Assembly: GCA_016926755.1 (NCBI GenBank)
Contig: JAFGNZ010000222.1
Span: 1 to 49,003 of the forward strand
Source: Myxococcaceae bacterium
Lineage (GTDB): Bacteria; Myxococcota; Myxococcia; Myxococcales; Myxococcaceae
Direction: 5' to 3'
Length of the DNA stretch: 49,003 nucleotides
In this document: one piece after another, positions 1-7,531 of the stretch
Position numbering within the stretch: the first letter of the stretch is position 1
Layout: each line of letters opens with the position of its first letter
Program-made: the position numbers and the translations under genes
The notes under the pieces: model-generated
What the model saw: only the letters and a program-made list of their open reading frames with translations
Told to the model about the DNA's origin: nothing
Databases searched by the model: none

Positions 1-357
1 CACCTCGGGCGCGTTCATCACCTCGCGCACCACCGAGAACTGCGAGCGCGTGCCCTCCGACACCACCAGCGGCCACTCGCGGGGCAGCAGGGGGAGCTGC
101 TCGCGGCTCCAGCGCTTCCACTCGGGCCGCATCTCGTGCGGCTGCGCCAGCCCCACCAGGTGGCCGATGGCCCACGTCACCACGTAGCCGTTGCCGCGGA
201 ACCACCCCTCCCCGCGCTCCGAGGCCCCCAGCGCCCGCGCGACATCCCTCGCCACCGCCGGCTTCTCCGCCACCACCGCCAGCACGGACGCACGGCCCCG
301 CTGAGCCGCCTCGCGGCCCACCTGAAGGGTCCTCTGCGTTTCGGGTCCTGCGCCCAT
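1..357 (-). CDS. topB: DNA topoisomerase III, N-terminal part (cut by window edge)
   Basis: Partial gene, with the 3' end beyond base 1. Translation of the minus strand gives a Toprim-type start of the type IA topoisomerase III family: the stretch VVAEKPAVARDVARALGA is the family's N-terminal nucleotide-binding motif with the conserved Glu-Lys-Pro. It is followed by GYVVTWAIGHLVGL, whose His-Leu pair is also conserved, and by a Trp-rich segment ending RSQFSVVREVMNAPEV. TopB enzymes relax and decatenate DNA and resolve recombination intermediates. The ATG at 357-355 is preceded by GAGGTGGGA at a suitable distance. A GTG at 285 would give a length closer to typical TopB starts, so the first 24 residues are uncertain. 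The upstream 295 bp are duplicated at 4852-5145. Confidence 0.85.
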   Translation of the reverse strand, partial: MGAGPETQRTLQVGREAAQRGRASVLAVVAEKPAVARDVARALGASERGEGWFRGNGYVVTWAIGHLVGLAQPHEMRPEWKRWSREQLPLLPREWPLVVSEGTRSQFSVVREVMNAPEV

Positions 358-361
358 CGCG

Positions 362-657
362 TCCCACCTCATACCGTCCCCCGTCCTCACCGCCCTGCCC
401 CACCCGGTGAGTCATCTCCGGGCTGGCGGCCCTCCTTCCTTATCGTGCCCCACCGACACCGCCTCTCCTGCCGCGCCCAACCCAGGACGGCTGCCTGCCC
501 TGCCACCGGGGAACCTACCTGGCACCTCATCAGAAGATCACCCGCCAGGGCGGATGCCAAGAGGGCGCGCGGGCCTTCGCTCAAGCCCAGCATGAAGCTT
601 GCCTCGGGTAAGGTGGCGCCAGGGCTTCGTTACTCAACAGGGCGGTGCATGTGCAGG
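362..657. repeat. Direct repeat, copy A (~295 bp)
   Basis: Bases 362-657 recur in the same orientation at 4852-5145 with about 90% identity by eye, differing by scattered substitutions and one or two single-base indels. Shared landmarks are the start TCCCACCTCATACCGTCC, an internal block around CTGGCGGCCCTCCTTCCTTA, and the end GGCGCCAGGGCTTC followed by a GCAGG. Outside these limits the flanks are unrelated. The left end lies only 4 bp from the topB start codon, so this copy holds the topB leader and ribosome-binding site. Short ORFs in the repeat are shifted between copies by an indel, which argues against a conserved protein. Confidence 0.85.
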
Positions 658-1029
658 GTCGAGCGCCACGACCGGCGAATGGCGGAGGAACTCTTCCGGA
701 TGATCGGCTCCTGACACCTGCATGTACCTCACCAACGTCATCTTCGAGAACTCGCTTCTTGAGCACGAGCGGTTGGAGCTGCGCGACAAGAACGCGCTCT
801 ACGAGCGGTAACCCGCTGGCTTCCCGTGCGACCAACAGACCTTGTGCTTCCTCTGTACTGCCGAGGGCACCCTGGCTGATGGGTGAAGCCGCAAGCCGCC
901 GGCTGCAAGTGGGGCTCATCGTGACAAGGCTTCCGGGGGACTCAGGGGGGCTCGGCGCGGTGCTGAGCCACGGGCTGAGAGGCGTCGAGGCGCACGAGCC
1001 CTGATTTTGAGGAGATGAGGTAAGGCGCT
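658..1029 (+). other. Intergenic stretch with a possible gene fragment
   Basis: No convincing gene between repeat A and the FG-GAP gene. At 722-811 an ATG-started 29-codon frame reads MYLTNVIFENSLLEHERLEL and continues for nine more residues to a TAA. Just upstream, in another frame, lies RRMAEELFRMIGS followed by a stop. These two patches have protein-like composition and could be the decayed, frameshifted end of a gene brought in with the island; I cannot name a family. Near the right end, GAGGAG at 1009-1014 and AGGTAAGG at 1018-1025 form the ribosome-binding region of the next gene. Confidence 0.3.
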
Positions 1030-2526
1030 GTGAGAAGAGGACTGATTCAAACTTGTCTACGCTTTTGCATCTCCAGTTGGCTGTTGTCGCTAGGCCTCTT
1101 CGTGCCATCTGCGGTCAGCGCCGCGCTGGGGGAGAACGATGCGGGTGATTCCTTCGGCCAATCGATCGCGGTGGGGGACTTCAATCGCGATGGGTACGAC
1201 GATTTCGCCGTCGGAGCGCCCGGAGATGTTGGGCGAAGTGGTTCGTCCAAAGGAGCTATCTACATCTTCCGAGGATCGGCGACGGGCATTACCCCGTGGC
1301 AACGCCTAGACCAGGGGGGTATGTCGGACAGTGATGGGGGGAGGCTCGGGCTTGGCTGGTCGCTCGCTTCAGGTGACTTCGACGGCGATGGCTTTGACGA
1401 CTTAGCCGCCGGATCTCCGACTGAAAGTTCCGGGGACATTCTCGAGTCGGGTGCTGTCTACACCTATAAGGGTGGCCCGGGCGGGCTCAGCGCATGGCTT
1501 AGATTGGACCAGGAATTCAAGGGCCCGAATGGAATAGCCCTGGGCGGGAATGAAACTCGTGATTACTTCGGCTGGTCACTGACTGTGGGCGACTTCGACG
1601 GCAACCTCAAAGATGACCTGGCGGTCGGAGCGCCCTCAGAATCTCCCGGCGACCAGCCGAACTCGGGCGTCGTCTTTCTTTTCGACGGAACGGCGAATTG
1701 GCTCGTTCCGCGCAAGGTGCTCGATCAGCGACCGCTCGGTGGGAATGAGAGCGGGGACCGTTTTGGAGAGTCCCTCGCTGTTGGCGACTTCAATCACGAC
1801 GACTTCCACGACCTCGCCGTAGGGGCGCCCTTGGAAGCACCGGGAGGCGATCCGAGTTCGGGCGCCGTCTTCGTCTTCCACGGCTCTCTTGGAAGCCTCT
1901 CTCCATGGAAAGTGTTGACTCAGGCGGGACTTGATCAAAACGAGAGCGACGACCAGTTTGGCTATTCCTTGGCGGCAGGGGACCTTGACGGAGACCGCAT
2001 GGATGATCTCGCGGTAGGTGCGCCCAGGGAGACCCTGGGGAACGGGCCGAGTTCGGGCTTCGTCTACATCTTCCGTGGGTCGAGCGCAGGGCCCACCGCA
2101 TGGAAGGGCCTCGGCCAAGCCGGGTTGAGTGCTAACGAGGAATTCGATCGGTTCAGCATCGCGCTGACGATCGGGGACTTCGATGGGGATGCCCTGGAGG
2201 ATCTCGCGGCAGGGGCGCCCAATATTCGCTATGTGTATGGAATTGATACTGATCCCAACTCGAACCCCGTCTTCCTATTTCGCGGGTCGAAGGACGGGCC
2301 ACGCCCATGGAAATGGTTGGATCAGGCAGGGCTGGAGATGAACGAACTAGGAGATTGGTTCGGCGTGGCGCTCGCGTCGGGCGACTTCAACAATGACGAC
2401 AGGGATGACCTCGCGGTAGGCGCGCACTACGATGCTCCCTGCACCGACCCACCCTCCGGTGTCGTCTACATCTACCAGGGCGCTAACAACCCTACGGCCT
2501 GGCTGCCAATCAGCCAGGAGATGTGA
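1030..2526 (+). CDS. Secreted seven-repeat FG-GAP (integrin-alpha-like) beta-propeller protein
   Basis: 498 residues. A GTG start is chosen because AGGTAAGG lies just upstream and the translation begins with a signal peptide: MRRGL, a hydrophobic core, and a predicted cut after AVSA around residue 32. The rest is seven FG-GAP repeats of about 60 residues, each built on a core such as VGDFNRDGYDDFAVGAPGD, LASGDFDGDGFDDLAAGSP or LAAGDLDGDRMDDLAVGAP. The DxDxxxDD loops are calcium-binding type, and seven repeats match the blade number of integrin-alpha propellers. There is no anchor, lipobox or C-terminal domain, so secretion or surface association is inferred. Such proteins are usually adhesive or matrix components. 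Codon use is less GC-biased than in genes beyond 5.2 kb, suggesting acquisition. A C1q-like gene follows on the same strand. Confidence 0.9.
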   Translation: MRRGLIQTCLRFCISSWLLSLGLFVPSAVSAALGENDAGDSFGQSIAVGDFNRDGYDDFAVGAPGDVGRSGSSKGAIYIFRGSATGITPWQRLDQGGMSDSDGGRLGLGWSLASGDFDGDGFDDLAAGSPTESSGDILESGAVYTYKGGPGGLSAWLRLDQEFKGPNGIALGGNETRDYFGWSLTVGDFDGNLKDDLAVGAPSESPGDQPNSGVVFLFDGTANWLVPRKVLDQRPLGGNESGDRFGESLAVGDFNHDDFHDLAVGAPLEAPGGDPSSGAVFVFHGSLGSLSPWKVLTQAGLDQNESDDQFGYSLAAGDLDGDRMDDLAVGAPRETLGNGPSSGFVYIFRGSSAGPTAWKGLGQAGLSANEEFDRFSIALTIGDFDGDALEDLAAGAPNIRYVYGIDTDPNSNPVFLFRGSKDGPRPWKWLDQAGLEMNELGDWFGVALASGDFNNDDRDDLAVGAHYDAPCTDPPSGVVYIYQGANNPTAWLPISQEM

Positions 2527-2529
2527 AAT

Positions 2530-2664
2530 ATGGTTAAATGTAGAGCAAGAGCAGACATTGATCCCTTGCGACACGAAAGCATTTTTCGAACTGCCATTGA
2601 AGACAGCATGGTGGCGTTCTTTGCCGACGCATGCGCTTTAGAGTGTCTTACCGAATGCTCTTAA
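2530..2664 (+). CDS. Possible small protein (44 aa) between the FG-GAP and C1q-like genes
   Basis: ATG at 2530-2532, only 3 nt after the FG-GAP stop codon, with GGAG at 2518-2521 spaced 8 nt upstream, and a TAA at 2662-2664. It reads MVKCRARADIDPLRHESIFR, then TAIEDSMVAFFADACALECL and TECS: a mixed-charge helix-like first half and a Cys-containing tail. No signal peptide and no known family. The tight spacing to the previous stop and the good ribosome-binding site argue for translation; the short length and low-GC setting argue for caution. It could also be a fragment of a larger lost gene. Confidence 0.3.
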   Translation: MVKCRARADIDPLRHESIFRTAIEDSMVAFFADACALECLTECS

Positions 2665-2692
2665 GAAGGCAAAACTCCGCCTTGAGGACACC

Positions 2693-3301
2693 ATGAAAAA
2701 CGCTTGGAGGATAGTCCTGGTGGGTTTGATTCCTGCTCTTTGGACCAACCAGGCTCACCCAGCCGGGCCGCTGCAGGGGGAGGTCCTGCTCGCACAGCAT
2801 GCGCCCATTCCTGAGCAAGACGCGGCTGAACATGCATCATACATCTTGCCGCCGCGATGCCCGGACTCGGAAATAGTCGGCTTCACGATCAAAGGAAAGC
2901 ACCACATCTCCGATCGCAACGGCGCATCCCCATTTTTTGACAGGCCATCACGCAACCAAGAGGTAAACACGAGCCCGAGCCTGATTGGCCAATTCACCGC
3001 CCCCTGCACCGGGCTCTACTCGTTCACCGTCTCCTTTGTAAAGGACGCCTACGCAAACAATGGGACCACGGACGATGTCTACATGCATATCCTGCATTAC
3101 GAGCAAGTAACTGGCAAAACAAAGGTGGTTGGGGAAGCCATGAGCGGAGAGGGCACCGGGAAGCGCGGCACCGGAACCGCCACCATCGTCCTTTACATGG
3201 TGCGAGGCGACCAAGTGTATCCTACTGTCTCGTCCGACGCAGGCGCCACCCGGCACCTGATCATCTTCTCCTTCACAGGTTATCTGATAAAGGCAGACTA
3301 A
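2693..3301 (+). CDS. Secreted C1q/TNF-like (jelly-roll) domain protein
   Basis: 202 residues, starting with a signal peptide (MKNAWRIVLVGLIPALW, then a likely cut near the AHPAGP segment). From about residue 90 to the end it shows C1q-family landmarks: IGQFTAPCTGLYSFTVSF matches the F-x-AP-x-x-G-x-Y-x-F strand, then a variable middle, VRGDQVYPTVSSD matches the L-x-x-GDxV strand, and IIFSFTGYLI near the C-terminus matches the closing F-x-G-x-L strand. C1q domains form trimeric binding heads; no collagen-like stalk is present. Base composition is clearly AT-richer than the rest of the window. It lies 28 nt after the small ORF and 166 nt after the FG-GAP gene, and the pair may act together outside the cell (inference). 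The domain call rests on motif recognition only. Confidence 0.65.
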   Translation: MKNAWRIVLVGLIPALWTNQAHPAGPLQGEVLLAQHAPIPEQDAAEHASYILPPRCPDSEIVGFTIKGKHHISDRNGASPFFDRPSRNQEVNTSPSLIGQFTAPCTGLYSFTVSFVKDAYANNGTTDDVYMHILHYEQVTGKTKVVGEAMSGEGTGKRGTGTATIVLYMVRGDQVYPTVSSDAGATRHLIIFSFTGYLIKAD

Positions 3302-3312
3302 CGCTGAATGAG

Positions 3313-3336
3313 CCTTGAGGTGCACCCCTTTCAAGG
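3313..3336 (+). terminator. Hairpin after the C1q-like gene
   Basis: CCTTGA (3313-3318) and TCAAGG (3331-3336) form a perfect 6-bp stem starting 11 nt after the stop codon of the C1q-like gene. The loop contains the self-complementary GGTGCACC. There is no T-tract, so it is a weak terminator candidate at best. Confidence 0.25.
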
Positions 3337-3540
3337 TACAGGTAGCGGTTGAGCCTAGGGAGAACGTGCGAGCGACGGGCGCGGCTTCAGCCGGGAGCAG
3401 ATGGACTGGGGTGAGGGTCATTCGGAGGTCGAGCCCCCTCCTACACACACCCAGGCCACCTTGGGAGCATAGGTCAGCGCAGTCCTGTCGCAGGCAGGAC
3501 GCGCCGGATGTCACAGCGGACCGTGTGTAACTGCCCCTGC

Positions 3541-4710
3541 TCAGGTGCTCTCCTTGCCACGGAGCACACGCGCAGTGGAAACGTGCCGTCTGGCCACTTC
3601 CCCCGGCGCATTGCCTTTCTTGACTTTCTTCTTGGGCGCTCGTGGATGCTTGCGCAGCTTCGCCGGGCTGACGCGCGCTGCCATCCGTTGCAGGGTGCGG
3701 CTCAGTTCCTCCGCTGTCTGGGGTTCAAAATCCTCCCAGAGGGTTTCTGGCACGGCAATCATCATACCGCCGTAAGTGGCTTTCACTTCACCAGCAATGT
3801 AATAGGAAGACACCTCAGTGGCGCTCAACTGGTGTTCGGCCTCGACCGCGGACTGCAACACCGACAGCACGTTGTAGGCCAGCACTGCCACACCGAAGGC
3901 CAGCAAGGCCGCACGCGGGTGCCCCAGCGTGCTCACCTCACTCTGGAGCACCGACTCCAGGCGACCGAACATGCCTTCGATGCTCCAGCGGCGGCGGTAC
4001 AACGTGGCGATGTCCTGGGCGCTCATCCGCTCCGCAGGGACATTCGTCAACAGGCGGATGAGCGTTTCCCCATCTTCAGTGGGCTCATCCAACTGCAATT
4101 CGATTCGCCGCAGCGCCACCTTCCGTCCTGTCTCATCTTCAATCGGGACGGCCTGTTCGAAGACAACCCCTGTCTCCACTCGCCCCATCTCTTTCAACGG
4201 CCCCACTTCTGTCGGGTGGGGCGAACTGCCGTGCTCGCGGATGATGAAGGCGGCCTGCTTGTCATGGATGGCCACCAGAATCCTCGTCGTCGAGAAGTTC
4301 CTATCGGCCAGCCACAACTCTCCTGGCTGCACGCGGGAAAGGATAGGCCCCATCAAGGCGCGCTCCTGCGCATGGGCATCCTCGGCTGGCAAGATGTCCT
4401 CGACCAAGTCCACCTCTGGCGCATACACCACCAAAGACTGCCCGGGCAGGGCCGCTCCCCGGAAGCCTCGCAGCGGTTTGAGCCGCTTCTCGCTGGCGGC
4501 CAGGTGGTTGCCATCCAACACGCGCACCCGGTAGCCCCCGGCCCAAGGCTCCTGCCGCGCCTTCATGGGCTTGACCACGGGAGAAAGTTGCTCAGCGCTG
4601 CCTTGTACAGTTATAGGCCAGGGTGCGCACAGCCAAGCCGTCACCTCCAGGGAGCAAGCAGAGGCCATGCACGGCTGGCGCGCATCCTCCTGGAGCACCA
4701 CGTCCAGCAT
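3541..4710 (-). pseudogene. IS4-family DDE transposase, probably N-terminally truncated
   Basis: The 389-codon frame carries the RNase H-fold core of IS4-type transposases (DDE_Tnp_1). The first Asp is in VLDGNHLAASEKRLKPLRG, the second in LWLADRNFST, and the YREK-like region is YRRRWSIEGMFGRLES with its catalytic Glu. The basic tail (RAPKKKVKKGNAP) is also typical. Related proteins normally have roughly 100 residues ahead of the first Asp region that include a Leu-Tyr-x-Lys-Leu helix. Here similarity seems to begin near GSAEQLSPVVKPMKARQ (around base 4608), and the 34 residues before it are Cys/Pro-rich and unlike a transposase. I saw no clear terminal inverted repeats or target duplication. 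Most likely a broken insertion sequence; a short functional variant is not excluded. Confidence 0.75.
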
Positions 4711-4731
4711 CTAATGGTGGCTGTAGGCCCC

Positions 4732-4755
4732 CAGGACTCAGAATGATGAGTCCTG
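4732..4755. promoter_or_regulatory. Perfect 9-bp inverted repeat (hairpin or operator)
   Basis: CAGGACTCA (4732-4740), a 6-nt loop GAATGA, then TGAGTCCTG (4747-4755): perfect 9-bp arms. It lies just upstream of the transposase frame on the minus strand. The hexamer pair GTCCTG/CAGGAC also forms a weaker hairpin at 3482-3500 on the other side of the transposase, so both may be IS-end or regulatory remnants. No T-tract follows on either strand. Confidence 0.45.
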
Positions 4756-4800
4756 CCGCCAGCTTCGGACCAGCCGGAGCCGCGGTTCCGTGCCACTGCG

Positions 4801-4817
4801 ATCGCGGTGACCGCGAT
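4801..4817. promoter_or_regulatory. 17-bp perfect palindrome, operator-like
   Basis: ATCGCGGT (4801-4808), centre G, ACCGCGAT (4810-4817): 8-bp arms around one central base, the size and symmetry of a dimeric repressor site. It sits 35 bp from repeat copy B and upstream (minus strand) of the transposase remnant. The binding protein is unknown. Confidence 0.4.
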
Positions 4818-4851
4818 AGATTCGCCGCGCCTCCTGAAGATCGTCTCCACA

Positions 4852-5145
4852 TCCCACCTCATACCGTCCTTGTCCTCACCGCCCTGCCCCACCCAGTGAG
4901 TCATCTCCGGGCTGGCGGCCCTCCTTCCTTATCGTGCCCCACCGACACCGCATCCCCTGCTGTGCCCAACCCAAGACGGCTGCCTGCCCTGCCACCGGGG
5001 GTCTACCTGGCACCTCATCAGAAGATCACTCGCCAGGGCGGATGCCAAGAGGGCGCGCAGGCCTTCGCTGAGGCCCAGCATGAACCTTGCCTCGGGTAAG
5101 GTGGCGCCAGGGCTTCATCGCTTGACGGGGCGGTGCGTATGCAGG
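4852..5145. repeat. Direct repeat, copy B (~295 bp)
   Basis: Second copy of the repeat at 362-657, in the same orientation. Because copy A is the leader region of topB, copy B reproduces that leader, including the GAGGTGGGA ribosome-binding-like block, now facing (on the minus strand) the palindromes and the transposase remnant instead of topB. Together the copies bracket about 4.2 kb. Homologous recombination between them would delete the island and leave one copy next to topB. Confidence 0.85.
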
Positions 5146-5241
5146 TTCGCAAAGCAGGGGCGTTGTGGTTGGCCCTTTTGACAGCGTGCGCGAGAAGGGA
5201 AGAGCTCCTCGCGGGCTTCATCCAGCTTCAGCTCCCGCCAG

Positions 5242-5712
5242 TTACGCCTCCTCGTCGGGCAGGAGCGCGCGGAGCAGCTCGTCATCGGGACCGAGCGGGC
5301 GCCAACCAGGCGGCGGTGGCGTTGCCAGGAGCGCTGCCGCGACCTGCTTGCCGCGCTCAAGATGGGTTTCTGGCGTGAAGCCAGACCATAGACCGAGTGC
5401 TTTCGCGACCTTGAAACGGTTTGCGTCATCCAGTACGGCTGGCCAGCCGTTCGGGAGGTGCTGAGATAGCTCGCGCACGAGCTGCCCGCGCACCAGGCGC
5501 GTGAGCTGACGGCTCCGCTCCGCCTCGGCAACCAACCCGCTGAACACCTGCACCGCGTTGACGTCTTCCTCGCCAAGCTCCTCGGCCAGCGTCACCAGCG
5601 AGGCAGTGGGGCGCGACTCGGCGAAGGCGGTGAGCGAATCGTAACCGCGCTCGCGGACCCGCTCATGCAGGCGGACCTTCCAGTGACCCTCCCAGGAGCG
5701 ATCCTCACTCAT
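5242..5712 (-). CDS. Unknown cytoplasmic protein (156 aa)
   Basis: A 156-residue, largely helical, soluble protein without signal peptide or membrane segment. It starts at an ATG preceded by GGAGAAGG, an excellent ribosome-binding site. Features visible are a charged N-terminus (WKVRLHERVRERGYDSLTAF), an Asp/Glu-rich middle, and a C-terminal part with the run TPPPPGWRPLGPDDELL. I recall similar proteins in other myxobacteria but do not recognise a named domain, so no function is given. It lies 43 nt downstream of the esterase gene on the same strand and may share its transcript. Confidence 0.75.
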   Translation of the reverse strand: MSEDRSWEGHWKVRLHERVRERGYDSLTAFAESRPTASLVTLAEELGEEDVNAVQVFSGLVAEAERSRQLTRLVRGQLVRELSQHLPNGWPAVLDDANRFKVAKALGLWSGFTPETHLERGKQVAAALLATPPPPGWRPLGPDDELLRALLPDEEA

Positions 5713-5755
5713 CGCCTTCTCCCTGAGACAAAAGTGTGAAAGGTGGAGGAGTTAT

Positions 5756-6661
5756 TCAGCGAGCGCTGAGCTTGCCGCGCACGAAGGCGCCGATGCGGTC
5801 GAAGGCTGCGTTGGCGTCGGGCAGCACGGGCGCGAACAGGTGCCACACGTGCCAGAGCTCGGGCCAGATCTCGAGCTCGACCTCGACACCGGCGCCCTTG
5901 GCGCGCTCCGCGAGCCGGGTCGAGTCCGAGAGCAGGATCTCCTGGTCGCCCACCTGCACGAGCATGGGCGGCAGGCCGCGGTGGTCGCCGAACAGCGGCG
6001 AGACCAGGGGCCCCTCGCGGTCGTGCTCGCCGGTATAGAGCTTGCCGAAGGGCTCGAGCAGCTCGGGCTTGAGCCAGGGATCAACCCCGGCGCGGGTCCT
6101 CACCGATTCGCCGCTGACGGTCATGTCGGTCCACGGCGAGAGCAGCACGGCGGCCGCCGGCAGCGGGGCGCCGGCGTCGCGCAGGGCGAGCAGGGTGGCC
6201 AGGGTCAGACCGCCGCCGGCGGAGTCGCCGAGCAGGACGATCTTGTCGGGCGCGAAGCCGAGCGCGAGCAGGCCTCGGTAGGCTGCGACTGCGTCGTCGA
6301 GCGCAGCCGGGAAGGGGTGCTCGGGGGCGAGGCGATACTCGGGCAGCACGGCCTGCATCCCGCAGGCGATCCCCGCCCGGCCGGAGAGCGCGCGGTGGGT
6401 GACGCAGGAGCCCATCACGTAGCCGCCGCCGTGCAGGTGGAGCAAGGCGTGTGAGGTGTTGCAGCCCGGGCCGACCAGCCACTCGGTGCGAAGGCCGGCG
6501 AGCTCGCGGCGCTCGATCTGAAGTCCCTCGGGGAGCGCGGCGCTGGCCCCCAGACTTTCGAGGGCCTGGCGTTGCCGCTCGAGGGGAACCCCTGAGCTGA
6601 AGGCTGGGGCGACCTGCTCCGACAGTGTCTTGCGCAGCCCGTCTCTGATGGCGGTATTCAT
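5756..6661 (-). CDS. Alpha/beta hydrolase, HSL-type esterase
   Basis: 301 residues of the hormone-sensitive-lipase (esterase family IV) type. The oxyanion-hole motif HGGGY is at residues 77-81, the nucleophile elbow GDSAGG at 145-150 with Ser147, an acidic residue for the triad in the GDQEILLSD segment (238-246), and the likely catalytic His271 in LWHVWH. Family members hydrolyse short-chain esters and amides in the cytoplasm. No signal peptide. The ATG at 6661 has only a weak ribosome-binding site (CTCTCAGC upstream). The gene is followed after 43 nt by the unknown 5242-5712 gene. The physiological substrate cannot be read from the sequence. Confidence 0.92.
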   Translation of the reverse strand: MNTAIRDGLRKTLSEQVAPAFSSGVPLERQRQALESLGASAALPEGLQIERRELAGLRTEWLVGPGCNTSHALLHLHGGGYVMGSCVTHRALSGRAGIACGMQAVLPEYRLAPEHPFPAALDDAVAAYRGLLALGFAPDKIVLLGDSAGGGLTLATLLALRDAGAPLPAAAVLLSPWTDMTVSGESVRTRAGVDPWLKPELLEPFGKLYTGEHDREGPLVSPLFGDHRGLPPMLVQVGDQEILLSDSTRLAERAKGAGVEVELEIWPELWHVWHLFAPVLPDANAAFDRIGAFVRGKLSAR

Positions 6662-6980
6662 GCTGAGAGCCTACTCCAGCGCGCGGCTCCGGGGCCGGGT
6701 GTTGCTCCCATCGAAGGATGGAGGCCCTGTAAGAACGTGTCACCACGCCTACCCACATGGAGGCACAGCAGCGAGCCACCGCTGCGTCCCCGAGCGCTCC
6801 AGGGCCCGGTGCTCCCTGACGCCGTGGCGTCTACAAACAAGCCTTTGGCGCTGAGCAGGAAAACTCGCCGAGGCGTTTCCGCCATCATGCTGCTCGCTGC
6901 TTCCGCGCACCTCCAGGTGCACGGAAGAGGGGGATCAGCCCAGCGCGCAGTCACCAGGCCCGTTCATCGGAGAGACGAGT
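6662..6980. other. Intergenic stretch without a recognisable gene
   Basis: About 319 bp between the esterase start and the next candidate ORF. Long open frames exist on both strands, but their amino-acid composition (Arg/Ala/Gly/Pro runs) is that of high-GC noise. It should hold the esterase promoter on the minus strand; I found no clear -35/-10 pair. Confidence 0.5.
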
Positions 6981-7343
6981 ATGCAGTCGCCTTCGCAGCA
7001 CCGTTCGCGTCGGGGGGATGCACCCACAGGGGTGTCCAGAACGGTCCTGCTCGAGGAGTCCGGCGAGAGCGCCCGGCCCCCCCGGCGGTTGCCCCGTCCT
7101 TTATGGACGCGCCCGCTCGCCACGATCCAGCGCCGCCCCGCGTTGACGCTGACCGCCTTCGCTCGCGCGAAGCGGCGCCAGCTCGACGCGCTGATGGTGG
7201 CGGAGGTGACGGCCTCGCTGCGCCTGGAGGTGGAGGGGCGGACTCGGCTCGCTTCGCTGCTGCCCACCCGGGAGAGGCTCCCGGGGCCCGTGGCGCGCCG
7301 GGGCGTCCACCGGGTCTTCGCCCTCCACGGGGATGGGCTCTAG
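6981..7343 (+). CDS. Possible small protein (120 aa), unknown
   Basis: ATG at 6981 preceded by GGAGAG (6968-6973), with the frame ending at TAG in 7341-7343. The C-terminal half (ALTLTAFARAKRRQLDALMV, then AEVTASLRLEVEGRTRLASL) has normal protein composition, while the N-terminus is Arg/Pro/Ser-rich. No signal peptide or known domain. Independent support comes from a strong plus-strand intrinsic terminator at 7532-7568, which implies a rightward transcript here. It remains a weak call because high-GC DNA readily makes such ORFs. Confidence 0.4.
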   Translation: MQSPSQHRSRRGDAPTGVSRTVLLEESGESARPPRRLPRPLWTRPLATIQRRPALTLTAFARAKRRQLDALMVAEVTASLRLEVEGRTRLASLLPTRERLPGPVARRGVHRVFALHGDGL

Positions 7344-7531
7344 GAGCTGAGCTGAGCGCCACCGCTCGGTGGCCATTTCTGGAAGTAGGGAGTGCTGGGG
7401 AAGCCAAGGGCCCCGTCACTCCCGGGCGGGGAAGGTGCTCCGCATGCCGGGCAGAGCACCGAGGTTGGGAGACTTGAGGCGGGAACGCTCACCGGGAGGG
7501 GAGAGCGGCTCCGCGGATCGGGTCGGCGCTG

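Noticed and set aside
387-595. Short ORFs inside repeat copy A as conserved small proteins
   Set aside because: The corresponding frames in copy B are shifted by an indel or lose their start, so the repeat is not maintained as coding sequence.
4798-4805. GCGATCGC octamer (HIP1-like palindrome)
   Set aside because: A single copy overlapping a larger palindrome; common by chance at this base composition.
3533-5161. GCCCCTGCT at 3533-3541 and its complement at 5153-5161 as terminal inverted repeats of an insertion sequence
   Set aside because: Only nine bases match, the extension on both sides fails, and such matches are expected by chance in this GC-rich region.
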